A stretch of DNA of 64,000 nt from Phycisphaerae bacterium (lineage in GTDB: Bacteria; Planctomycetota; Phycisphaerae; SM23-33), in the NCBI GenBank assembly GCA_030745875.1, contig JASLNT010000001.1, positions 102,297 to 166,296 of the forward strand, written 5' to 3'. Within the stretch, counting starts at the first letter, position 1. Every line of letters starts with the position of its first letter. Position numbers and translations under genes: made by a program. Under the pieces are notes generated by a model. The model ran no database searches and had not been told where the DNA came from. It worked only from the letters and a program-made list of their open reading frames with translations. Below are positions 38,062 through 46,231 of this stretch, in pieces.

Positions 38062-39399
38062 ATGTTCTATGCCATTATCATTGCTAACGTGCCTATCTGG
38101 GCTTTCGTTTGGGTAGGGATCGTGCTGGCTGGGGTGTGTCTGCTGTTTTCGCTGCGGGCCGGGGCGCGGGGGCGATTGATCGACAACCTGCCGACGTCCA
38201 AAACCGCTGGCGTCTTCATCGGGCTCGTGGAGATCAAGGGAACAGCCGAGTCCGAACAACCCCTGGGCAGCTATCTGGCCGAGATTCCGTGCGTCTACTA
38301 CAGTTGGAGCGTCCAGGAAAAATGGTCCAGAACCGTCACCGAAACCTACACCGACAGCGACGGCAACACAAAAACGCGGACGCGACACGAATCCGGCTGG
38401 AAGACGGTGGCCAGCGGCGGCGACGAACAACTGTTCTACTTGGAAGACGATTGCGGCGTGATCCGCGTAGACCCCGCTCGGGCCAAGGTACGGGGCGACT
38501 GTGTCTTCAGCCAACGAGTTTCTCGCAGCGACGGCCTCTACTACGACAAGGGGCCGGCGACCTCGGTAATGGACTCCGACCATATCCGCAGATTCACCGA
38601 ACAGGCTATACCGCTGCACCATCAGCTCTACATCATCGGCCACGCCCGCGAACGCAACGACGTGGTCGCCGCCGAGATCGCCCACGACGACACCGCTCCG
38701 ATGTACCTGATCTCCACCCAATCGGAAAAGCAGATCAGCTTCGGCTACAAGTTGCAGTTATGGATCCTTGGGGTCCTGGCGCTGATTCTCGCCGTCGCCG
38801 GACACGTGATCGCTGACGCCCAGGTCTCCATCGATCCAGCCTCACGGATCGGCCGATACTTCGCCATCGCCGCGGCTGTAGGCGGCGCGTGGGCGCTGGG
38901 ATGGGTATGGATGGTCTACAACAGTATGGCCGATCTGAAGAACCGCGTGCGACAGGGCTGGAGCAATGTGGACGTGCAGCTTAAACGCAGACACGACCTG
39001 ATCCCTCAACTGGTAAGGGTTGTCGAGGGTCTGGCCGATCACGAACGGACCGTCCTGGAGCAGGTGACGCTGCTGCGAAGCCAGGCCGCGGCGACCGAAC
39101 CGGGCAACCCCGGGCCGGACCCGCAAGGGTGCGCAAAATCGCTGATCGCCATCCGGGAAGCCTATCCGCAACTGAAAACCGACAAGTCGTTTCTGCGTCT
39201 CCAGGCCCAACTGGTCGAAACTGAACAGCGGATTGCACTGGCCCGAACGTACTTCAACGAGATCGCCGCCCACTACAACATCCGCCTGGGGGTGATACCC
39301 GACCGCTTCGTAGCGGCAATGGGCGGTATGAAGCCCCAAGCCTACATCACAGCCGAAGATTTCGAACGCGCCGCGGTGCGAGTCAACCTGGCGCGGTGA
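38062..39399 (+). CDS. GIDE-like and LemA fusion membrane protein
   Basis: The protein has 445 residues. A first membrane helix is followed by a domain resembling the GIDE/MULAN family (LGSYLAEIPCVYYSWSVQE, EKWSRTVTETYTDSDGNTKT, LHHQLYIIGHARERNDVVAA) at about residues 40-225. Two further membrane helices follow (QLWILGVLALILAVAGHVIA and YFAIAAAVGGAWALGWVW), and then a LemA domain at about 295-445 (ADLKNRVRQGWSNVDVQLKR and RLGVIPDRFVAAM). Separate GIDE- and LemA-type genes are common, but a single-chain fusion is notable. It probably acts in membrane quality control or envelope sensing. The gene is bracketed by palindromic elements A and B. Confidence 0.8.
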   Translation: MFYAIIIANVPIWAFVWVGIVLAGVCLLFSLRAGARGRLIDNLPTSKTAGVFIGLVEIKGTAESEQPLGSYLAEIPCVYYSWSVQEKWSRTVTETYTDSDGNTKTRTRHESGWKTVASGGDEQLFYLEDDCGVIRVDPARAKVRGDCVFSQRVSRSDGLYYDKGPATSVMDSDHIRRFTEQAIPLHHQLYIIGHARERNDVVAAEIAHDDTAPMYLISTQSEKQISFGYKLQLWILGVLALILAVAGHVIADAQVSIDPASRIGRYFAIAAAVGGAWALGWVWMVYNSMADLKNRVRQGWSNVDVQLKRRHDLIPQLVRVVEGLADHERTVLEQVTLLRSQAAATEPGNPGPDPQGCAKSLIAIREAYPQLKTDKSFLRLQAQLVETEQRIALARTYFNEIAAHYNIRLGVIPDRFVAAMGGMKPQAYITAEDFERAAVRVNLAR

Positions 39400-39411
39400 A
39401 AGGCGTTCTTT

Positions 39412-39526
39412 TTAGCCACGGATGAACACGGATAAACACGGATATTCTTTTTTTCTTAAACCAGCGCACCGGGTGGTTCAAAACAAAGCCGCTCATCCGT
39501 GTTTATCCGTGTTCATCCGTGGCTAA
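39412..39526. repeat. Palindromic miniature element B
   Basis: The left arm (39412-39444) and right arm (39494-39526) are 33-base inverted repeats with one mismatch. The core AAACCAGCGCACCGGGTGGT then TCA (39458-39480) is the inverse complement of the core of element A with one mismatch. Elements A and B therefore face each other across the GIDE-LemA gene. Confidence 0.75.
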
Positions 39527-39575
39527 AACCAAAGCCCCTGTTGAAGCACCGAAGCGGTAACGATATAGTGGCCCC

Positions 39576-40259
39576 ATGCAACGAGTAAGAGTAAAAATTG
39601 AGGGCCTGCTTGATCCGACCACGGCTGTAAAGGTGGCCCAGATGGGAGCCGACGCGATCGGGATGGTCTTCGCCGAATCCCCGCGGCGCATCGCACCGGA
39701 ACTGGCGCGGGCCATCACTGACATTCTTCCTCCGTGGGTCGCTACTGTCGGCGTGTTCGTCAATGAAGACCCCGACGTTATCAATCGCGTCGTCGAGAAA
39801 TCAAAGATAGCTTACGTGCAGCTCCACGGCGACGAAGCCCCCGACGTTGTCGGACGCATATGCGCGCCCTGCATCAAAGCATTCCGCATACGCGATGAGG
39901 GATGGCTGGGCGAGGTCAGACAGTGGGTCGCCGCAGCTTCTGCGCCCTCGAATCTCGCCGCGGTGCTCCTGGACGCGTACGCCCCGGACGTTCGAGGAGG
40001 CAGCGGGCGACGCTTCAACTGGGACCTGGTCGCCGACGCACGCGCCGCCGGAGCCATGGCGGGCTTGGACCCGATCATACTGGCCGGCGGGCTTGACTCC
40101 TCGTGCGTATCACGGGCGATAGACTTAGTCCAGCCATGGGCGGTCGACGTCGCCAGCGGCGTCGAAAGTTCACCCGGCGTAAAGGACCTGCGCAAGATCG
40201 AAGACTTCATCCGAGCAACACGCGAAGGCGAGGAACTGCAGACGAACTTCTGGCTCTAG
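39576..40259 (+). CDS. trpF: Phosphoribosylanthranilate isomerase
   Basis: The protein has 227 residues and should convert phosphoribosylanthranilate to its carboxyphenylaminodeoxyribulose phosphate in tryptophan synthesis. The barrel motifs are clear: KVAQMGADAIGMVF, VGVFVNEDP, VQLHGDEAPDVV, LLDAYAPDVRGGSGRRFNWD (with the acidic residue) and ILAGGLDSS plus VDVASGVESSPGVKD. The usual KICG catalytic cysteine is replaced by glutamate (KIEG, residue 9), which is unusual. No ribosome binding site is evident. It is separated from the GIDE-LemA gene by element B. Confidence 0.85.
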   Translation: MQRVRVKIEGLLDPTTAVKVAQMGADAIGMVFAESPRRIAPELARAITDILPPWVATVGVFVNEDPDVINRVVEKSKIAYVQLHGDEAPDVVGRICAPCIKAFRIRDEGWLGEVRQWVAAASAPSNLAAVLLDAYAPDVRGGSGRRFNWDLVADARAAGAMAGLDPIILAGGLDSSCVSRAIDLVQPWAVDVASGVESSPGVKDLRKIEDFIRATREGEELQTNFWL

Positions 40260-40295
40260 CCGTCGCCCCCCCCCGCTTCCGGACGGTCGCGTCGA

Positions 40296-41732
40296 TTACC
40301 ACGTATAGTCTACGGTGTAGGTGACCTTTGCTTCCTTGTCGGGCTCGACCTTTACGTCGAAGGCTATGGTGCGCGAGTCGAGCTTCTTGTACTCGTGCGA
40401 TTTGGCGGTGATGCTCCAGTTCACCCAGCGGTAGAGAGGCTCTTTGCAGCGGACGGTGACTGCTTCCTTCTTGTGGTTGCGAACCTTGATCTCGATGGTC
40501 TCCTGGATCCAGTGACGCCCGCTTTCAACGCGGAAATTCGTCTGCTTCCGCTCGCCGACAATGTCAAACGCATTGCCTATGCGCAGCGACAGTTCTTCGT
40601 CCTTGGGAGTATGGTCGATTCTCTCCTCGCCGATGAACTCTAAAGCTTCGTCATCGGGGTCCTGCTTGTAAACGCGAACCTTGCCCGCCGGCAGCGGGAT
40701 GCCCAGATTGTTGTCCTTGGAGTTCTCAAACTCGATGAAGACGTTCACCTTCTTGCTGACGCCCGAGGCTCCGTAGCTGCGGTCGGTGTACCGGCTGCCA
40801 TAGTTCCACCGGAAGCTGCCCAGAGGGTTGTACAGGTATCGTTTGTTGACCTTAACGCCTTTGGCGGGCGCGAACATTTCGAGCTGCTTTATCTCACTGT
40901 CAGCCACCGTCGAGGGACGAGGCAGAGTGTACATGTGGTACTCGAAGAAGGCCTTCTCGACCATCGGAGCCGACGAGCCGCTGCCTCTCTTCTTCATAGA
41001 CCAGGCTCCTGCTAAAGCCGGCCGCGACGTCTGGATGCGACGCACGTCGCCGGCGATGAATTTGAGTTTGGCGTCCGTATAGGTTTTGCCCGAGTTGTTC
41101 TGGAACGAAACCCAACCGGTAAGCCCCAGCGCAGTGTCGTCGCCGTTGAGAACGGCTACGTATTCGGCATGCCACGAAACCCCGGAGGTCTGGTAGGTCA
41201 CCTCGGCCAGGTGCTTGCCGGGCTTTTCCGTGGCGACCAGCCACACCAGCGTTGGACGAGTCAGCAGCCCACCGGGCAACGCCGAGAAGCGAATATCACG
41301 AACGTTGTCGGGGCGTTGGACCATTACGATCCCGCCGCTTGCCTCGCGCAAGACTATCTGGCGCGTATCAAAACTCAGCAGCGATCCGGAGTATGTCTTG
41401 CCCTCGCAGACGACTTCGATTTTGCTGTCGATGTACTTCTTGAGCAGTTTGTCGGCTGACACCAGATCGTACTGGTAGTTCTGCTCGAGCAGCTTGGCCT
41501 TGGGGTCGGTTATGGACTTGAAGTGTACGGTCGTCGCATCGATGCGGCTGGCGACGTCCTTGAACTTGACCACTCCGCCTTTGTCGATTACAAGATTGCG
41601 GGTCTCGCGCACCACGCCGTATCCGCCGTTGTAGATGGTGCAGGACACGCCTTCCTTGTCGGCCGCCGCCGCGGGCGAGCCGACCATCGCGATCGCCAAT
41701 ACGATTACAATCCAGTTTCTTGTTGCGTTCAT
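40296..41732 (-). CDS. Secreted DUF4139 protein
   Basis: The protein has 478 residues with a signal peptide (WIVIVLAIAMVGSPAAAAD). The C-terminal two thirds match DUF4139 (mucoidy inhibitor A-like): SVFIEFENSKDNNLG-type motifs, AGKVRVYKQDPDDEALEFIG, ERIDHTPKDEELSLRIGNAFDIV and a beta-rich ending. It is a paralogue of the C-terminal domain of the next gene upstream (compare ENSKDNNLG with KNSKENGLG and DHTPKDE with DHTPVNE). Translation starts at 41732 with an AAGGAG site. It is probably an extracytoplasmic partner or ligand protein for that anti-sigma factor. Confidence 0.8.
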   Translation of the reverse strand: MNATRNWIVIVLAIAMVGSPAAAADKEGVSCTIYNGGYGVVRETRNLVIDKGGVVKFKDVASRIDATTVHFKSITDPKAKLLEQNYQYDLVSADKLLKKYIDSKIEVVCEGKTYSGSLLSFDTRQIVLREASGGIVMVQRPDNVRDIRFSALPGGLLTRPTLVWLVATEKPGKHLAEVTYQTSGVSWHAEYVAVLNGDDTALGLTGWVSFQNNSGKTYTDAKLKFIAGDVRRIQTSRPALAGAWSMKKRGSGSSAPMVEKAFFEYHMYTLPRPSTVADSEIKQLEMFAPAKGVKVNKRYLYNPLGSFRWNYGSRYTDRSYGASGVSKKVNVFIEFENSKDNNLGIPLPAGKVRVYKQDPDDEALEFIGEERIDHTPKDEELSLRIGNAFDIVGERKQTNFRVESGRHWIQETIEIKVRNHKKEAVTVRCKEPLYRWVNWSITAKSHEYKKLDSRTIAFDVKVEPDKEAKVTYTVDYTW

Positions 41733-41762
41733 TATGATGCTCCTTGTCCCTGTGGGACTGTG

Positions 41763-43610
41763 TTAGTCATTGTCTTTGTCGCCGTGCGGCGAGGTCAGCC
41801 CCCCGCCGCTTACGTTGTTGTAGCTATACGAGAATGTAGCGGTCACGGCCGTGTTGGCCTTGATGGGCGCGTCGATCTCGACCATCCCCACCTGCCGCAC
41901 GCGCCACGGATAATTGCAGTCGGCCTTGTAGGTGCTGCGGGGCACGTGGGCGATAATGGTGACCGTAACGTCGTATTCCTTGTGGTTGCGTATCTGGTAC
42001 TCCCAAGTCTCATGCCTGTCGGGTCCTCTTCGGCTGAACTTCGTTTGTTTGCTGGAGCAGACGATGTCGAAGGCGTGTCCCCACATCAGTCGGACCTTCT
42101 CGTTGACCGGAGTGTGGTCGATGTCGACCCGGGCGACGTACGAATCGACACCCTCGCCGTCCGGTGCGTAGAGGCGAACGGCGCCCTTAGGAAGCGGCTT
42201 GCCGAGCCCGTTTTCCTTGGAGTTCTTAAACTCGCTGACCACACGGGCGGCAGTCGCGTTGGCGCGGCGGTCGTAGACATATCCGCGATTGAGCTTGATC
42301 CCGCCGCCGCTGAGCAGTTCGATCTGCTTGGTCTCGGCGTCGGCGATGGTCGTCGCCCTCCCGAGCGTGTAAAGGTGATACTCGAAGAACGACTTCTCCT
42401 TAAAGCCAAGCTTGCCGAGCTTCTCCCCATCCAGCTTAAACCCAGAGAAACTATATGAGTCAAACTCCACAAGCGTTTCCGGCGGGATAAGGTTCACGTC
42501 GCCGGCCATCAGTTTGAGTTGGGCGTTCTCGTAAGTCACGCCGGAGTTGTTGGTGATCGTCGCGTAACCGACGAGGTCGGCGGTGTCTACGATGCCGGAT
42601 TTCGCTTTTTCGTTCTCGGCTATGACAGCGGGCTTGAGTTTCAGCACGTAGTCGGCCCGCCAGTTCAAACCGTGAGTAAGATACGCCACTTCGAACCTCT
42701 GCCTGGCGGCCGCACGGTTCTCAAGCCCCCAAACAAGCGTCGGGCGGGTCAGCAGACCGGTTGGCAACTTGGCGAATGCGATCGACCGTACGTGGGCGCG
42801 CTCGATATTCCGCACCTCCCCGTCGGCCATCCGGACCACGAGCGTCGCGGCGTTGAAGCTCATCAGAACGCCCGCTACCGGCTTGCCGCCGTCCTTGGGG
42901 ATGATGGTTATGGCCTTGTCGACGTATCGCTTGAGCACAGCCGACGCCGAAGCCAGATCGTATTGGTAGTTCTGCTCGAGGATGGCCAGGCCTTCGGGAT
43001 GATCGATCCCTCGCAGGCGGATCGTATCGGGCAAAATGGCAAACGGCACGCCGGTGAAACTTATCTCGCTAACGCCCTTCTTGAGGCGTCTGACGAGCCT
43101 CTGGTCCCGCACCAGCGCCATACCCGGCCAGACGCCCCGCGACATAAGAGTATCGCCCGGGCCGAGTCCCCGCTGAGATAAACCCCGTCGGAAACGGTCC
43201 CGCTCGACACGCCTGGCTCCGCGGTAATTGTCCGGTCGGGACATGATCGTAAGCGACACGCCGGTCTGCGTGATCACGGGCGAGCCGTCTTGGCCGTACA
43301 CCTCCGGAATGGTCGATTCGTGGAACATCCATACGGTGACGCCAATCACGATCGCCGCCGCAGCCGCGCTCACCGAAGCGATGAATCGGCGTAATCGCAG
43401 GCGTGCCGGCCGGGGCGGCTGCAGAGCCACATCCGCTGGCTCGGCGCCGCGATGCGTAGCTATCAACAATCGTCCGAGCCGAAGTTCCTGCAGCTCTTCA
43501 GCGCATTTCGGACAATCAGCGGCATGCCGCTCGACAGCACGGGCCTCTTCATCGCTCAGCTCACCGTAGATGAGATCCATCAGCAATTCGTTTGCTTGGT
43601 CGCAATTCAT
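41763..43610 (-). CDS. Anti-sigma factor with zinc-finger N-terminus, membrane helix and DUF4139 domain
   Basis: The protein has 615 residues. Residues 1-45 form a zf-HC2 zinc-binding anti-sigma domain (MNCDQANELLMDLIYGELSD, then HAADCPKCAEEL with the HxxxCxxC ligands). One membrane helix follows near residue 90 (FIASVSAAAAAIVIGVTVW), then a large extracytoplasmic region ending in DUF4139 (GLGKPLPKGAVRLYA, VDIDHTPVNEKVRLMWGHAF). It should hold the sigma factor inactive and release it in response to an envelope signal sensed by the DUF4139 domain. The start overlaps the sigma factor stop by four bases (ATGA), so the two are translationally coupled. Confidence 0.85.
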   Translation of the reverse strand: MNCDQANELLMDLIYGELSDEEARAVERHAADCPKCAEELQELRLGRLLIATHRGAEPADVALQPPRPARLRLRRFIASVSAAAAAIVIGVTVWMFHESTIPEVYGQDGSPVITQTGVSLTIMSRPDNYRGARRVERDRFRRGLSQRGLGPGDTLMSRGVWPGMALVRDQRLVRRLKKGVSEISFTGVPFAILPDTIRLRGIDHPEGLAILEQNYQYDLASASAVLKRYVDKAITIIPKDGGKPVAGVLMSFNAATLVVRMADGEVRNIERAHVRSIAFAKLPTGLLTRPTLVWGLENRAAARQRFEVAYLTHGLNWRADYVLKLKPAVIAENEKAKSGIVDTADLVGYATITNNSGVTYENAQLKLMAGDVNLIPPETLVEFDSYSFSGFKLDGEKLGKLGFKEKSFFEYHLYTLGRATTIADAETKQIELLSGGGIKLNRGYVYDRRANATAARVVSEFKNSKENGLGKPLPKGAVRLYAPDGEGVDSYVARVDIDHTPVNEKVRLMWGHAFDIVCSSKQTKFSRRGPDRHETWEYQIRNHKEYDVTVTIIAHVPRSTYKADCNYPWRVRQVGMVEIDAPIKANTAVTATFSYSYNNVSGGGLTSPHGDKDND

Positions 43611-44182
43611 GATGCCTGCTCCGGGGCAAATGCCCTCAATTCATTCGCCAGTTTTGTCAGTGCGTATCGAACGCGGCTTTTCACGGTCGCCACGGGCAAC
43701 TCCAGCAGTCGAGCGATTTCACTGAAAGTCAAACCGTCAGACTCCCGCATGGCCAGCACCTCACGCTGCACGCCCGGGAGCCTGGCCAGCGCCAACTCCA
43801 TCTGCGTCGAGAACTCCCGCCGACTTGCCGAAGCAACCGGACTCGGAACCATCGAGGCTGTCGTTGCGGCCTGATCCATTGTCTCTTCCACGCCCCGCAC
43901 GCGCCGACGCCGCAGATGGTCGATCCACGCATTGCGGGCGATTGAAAACACCCACGTCCGGACGTTCGCCCGGCCGTTGAAATTCGCCCTCGACCGCCAG
44001 GCCTTAAGCAGCGACTCCTGGGCCAGATCCTCAGCCACATCCCAGTCGCCGCACATACCGAACAGGAACCGTCGAACAGTCCGGCCGGCGTCCGACAGCG
44101 CGGCGCGCATATCTTCCGCATCCAGCGGCGCGACGCCGCCGACATCTACGGATCCGCCCGTAATGCTCTCGCCTCCGGCCAA
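43607..44182 (-). CDS. ECF-family RNA polymerase sigma factor
   Basis: The protein has 191 residues. Region 2 is visible (RFLFGMCGDWDVAEDLAQES, ANVRTWVFSIARNAWIDHLR) and region 4 has a helix-turn-helix (LPGVQREVLAMRESDGLTFS, EIARLLELPVATVKSRVRYA). A TTG start at 44182 has a GGAG site six bases away; an ATG at 44110 would shorten the N-terminus to the conserved region. Genetic coupling with an anti-sigma gene fits an envelope-stress regulator. The target promoters are not evident in the window. Confidence 0.88.
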   Translation of the reverse strand: MAGGESITGGSVDVGGVAPLDAEDMRAALSDAGRTVRRFLFGMCGDWDVAEDLAQESLLKAWRSRANFNGRANVRTWVFSIARNAWIDHLRRRRVRGVEETMDQAATTASMVPSPVASASRREFSTQMELALARLPGVQREVLAMRESDGLTFSEIARLLELPVATVKSRVRYALTKLANELRAFAPEQAS

Positions 44183-44377
44183 TCGTTCTCCGATCTGTCC
44201 GTCAGTTCAGCACATTAGACGCTGCTGTAATGAAATGGATCTACAAAATATGCTTTTTCAGCCCAGACACGCCGGACTGCGCTCAGCATAGCATGTCTGA
44301 AGGCTGACGCCATCCCGGATCCCCTTTTTCACTTTTCGCCTATTCGAACCGGCCAGCCGACGAACAGGCGGAATGTC

Positions 44378-44947
44378 TTACGCATTTGCACACTCCAGCT
44401 CCGACTGTCCCCCCACCAGCGCCGGGTTCCTGCTCGACCCGACCAGTATGCAAACGATCTGAACGATCGGGAAGGAGCCCCAGAACACCACGTCGGCCAT
44501 TGATTCGGTCCACACGATCTTATCGCCCTCGAAGACTTCAATCACCAACGTGCCGACCACATACCACCCGCAACCGATAACATTGAGCTTCAGACCCCAG
44601 GCAGCCGGCAGGTACAGGCCTATCAAAGCAATACAAAAGATCAAACCGCTGCTTACGTTAAGAGCAGCCAACGCATAGCGATGGTCCGCGTTGGTATAGA
44701 GGGCCTGCGTCAGTTCATTCTCCCACTTAATGCTGCCAAGCGCACCAACCAAGAGCAGAGCCCCCGCCATGCCTCCAAGCATAACCAACCCATAACGTCT
44801 CAACTTGGCCCGTCGCAGCGCGTGGGCCTCCAAATCCAGTTCCCTCACTGATCTGGTATCGGTCGGGGCGGTATCCAGTTCCGAGGGAATAACCTCAATG
44901 ACCTTCCCGTCGCCCGACAGTTCACTACCGCCTTCATTCATACCCAT
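44378..44947 (-). CDS. Multi-pass membrane protein of unknown function
   Basis: The protein has 189 residues. After a 50-residue soluble N-terminus come four to five hydrophobic segments (YGLVMLGGMAGALLLVGALG, LNVSSGLIFCIALIGLYLPA, LNVIGCGWYVVGTLVIEVFE, VVFWGSFPIVQIVCILVG). No family is recognised. The ATG at 44947 has an AGGAG site. The upstream region holds an inverted repeat shared with the divergent ArsR-methyltransferase promoter. Confidence 0.7.
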   Translation of the reverse strand: MGMNEGGSELSGDGKVIEVIPSELDTAPTDTRSVRELDLEAHALRRAKLRRYGLVMLGGMAGALLLVGALGSIKWENELTQALYTNADHRYALAALNVSSGLIFCIALIGLYLPAAWGLKLNVIGCGWYVVGTLVIEVFEGDKIVWTESMADVVFWGSFPIVQIVCILVGSSRNPALVGGQSELECANA

Positions 44948-44998
44948 TTCCTTTTCTCCTGGTTCAATTCCGCAGTCTCATCTGACGATTCAGAAAAG

Positions 44999-45028
44999 TA
45001 TATTACCGTGATCGCATATAGTAATATA
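44999..45028. promoter_or_regulatory. Inverted repeat in the divergent intergenic region
   Basis: TATATTAC and GTAATATA form an eight-base perfect inverted repeat with a 14-base spacer. The spacer contains ATCGCATATA, whose inverse complement TATATGCGAT recurs at 45150-45159, and AGTAATATA recurs at 45163-45171. The pattern suggests operators of the ArsR-type regulator in the 264-base region between 44948 and 45211. Confidence 0.4.
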
Positions 45029-45211
45029 TCTTCCTGAAAGTGTCCAATCAAGCTCTTTTTGGATATTTCCCATAGTTGCAGCAGCGTAACGAAGTTTCTA
45101 TTTTCGCGATAATACTACTGTTGACCCGTCGCCCCGATTAGTATACAATTATATGCGATTTGAGTAATATAGCTAAGTACGAACGTTCAGCCGGATGGAA
45201 TTGATCTGACT

Positions 45212-46213
45212 ATGGCAGGCAGACTGGACATATTGAAGGCCCTTTCCGAAGAGGTTCGCCTGCGTATTTTCCGACTGATATCGATGCAGGAATTGTATGT
45301 AAATGAGCTGGTAAGCATATTGGACATATCCCAGCCGCGCGTATCGCGTCATCTGGCCGTACTGAAGAACAGCGGGCTGGCCGTCGGCCGTCGCGAAGGC
45401 AACTGGATATACTACCACGCGAGCGATGCCCGGGACGATCCGTTCGCCGCCGAAATCCGCCGCACAATCACTGACCATGTACTGGATGAGACTTTCTTTC
45501 CTGAAGATCTCCACAACTTGAGAGATGTTCTGGACCGTCGAAAGGCAAGCAGCACCGCCTGGTTCGACAACGTCGCCAGCGAGTGGGACCGTATCAAGCA
45601 CAACTACATTCAGGACATGCTGCCGTTCATGGTGGCGACGAATTTCATTCAGTCGGGAGCGGTCGCCGCTGACATCGGGACCGGAACCGGCGAGGTTCTG
45701 TTAACGCTGGCGGCCTCTGCGGGCAAGGTCATCGGAGTGGACAGTTCAGCCAAAATGCTTGACGTCTGCCGCGACCGCATCGCCCAAAGCGGACTGGACA
45801 ACGTAGAACTGAGGCTCGGCGACGCCGAGGCCCTGCCGCTGGACGACGCCGAATGCGATACGGTGTTCAGCAGTATGCTCCTGCATCACCTGACCAGCCC
45901 GCAACAGGGCGTCGCCGAAATGGCGCGTGTTCTGGCGCCTGGCGGCAAGGTGGTGATCATCGATCTGGTCAAGCACGCCAACGACTGGACGCGTGAAGTG
46001 ATGGCCGACCTCTGGCTGGGCTTCACCGAAGAACAGATACAGAGCTACCTGCGGGATGCGGGGTTCGTCGACCTGAACTATTCGACGTCGACGGTGCTCT
46101 CGCCGTCCGGCGGCGAGCGAACGGGGAAGCTGCAGGTCTTCATCGCCATAGCCGCAAAAGCCCCCTCCAGGGCCGAACCGCATAATCAATCGAACAACAC
46201 AACAGCCGTTTAA
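45212..46213 (+). CDS. ArsR-family regulator fused to a SAM-dependent methyltransferase domain
   Basis: The protein has 333 residues. Residues 1-95 form a winged helix (ILKALSEEVRLRIFRLISMQ, then SILDISQPRVSRHLAVLKNS). Residues 150-290 form a class I methyltransferase fold (AADIGTGTGEVLLTLAAS, VIGVDSSAKMLDVC, LRLGDAEALPLDDAECDTVF). The architecture fits the SAH-responsive SahR regulators of the S-adenosylmethionine cycle, in which the methyltransferase-like domain is a ligand sensor. The next gene encodes S-adenosylhomocysteinase, 18 bases away, so it probably controls its own operon. Enzymatic activity cannot be excluded. Confidence 0.85.
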   Translation: MAGRLDILKALSEEVRLRIFRLISMQELYVNELVSILDISQPRVSRHLAVLKNSGLAVGRREGNWIYYHASDARDDPFAAEIRRTITDHVLDETFFPEDLHNLRDVLDRRKASSTAWFDNVASEWDRIKHNYIQDMLPFMVATNFIQSGAVAADIGTGTGEVLLTLAASAGKVIGVDSSAKMLDVCRDRIAQSGLDNVELRLGDAEALPLDDAECDTVFSSMLLHHLTSPQQGVAEMARVLAPGGKVVIIDLVKHANDWTREVMADLWLGFTEEQIQSYLRDAGFVDLNYSTSTVLSPSGGERTGKLQVFIAIAAKAPSRAEPHNQSNNTTAV

Positions 46214-46231
46214 CCTCAAGGAAAACTACAG

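Noticed and set aside
44240..44312. Terminator between the sigma factor and the 189-aa membrane gene
   Set aside because: TCAGCC/GGCTGA and AGACA/TGTCT can pair, but the loop is long and there is no T tract in a useful position.
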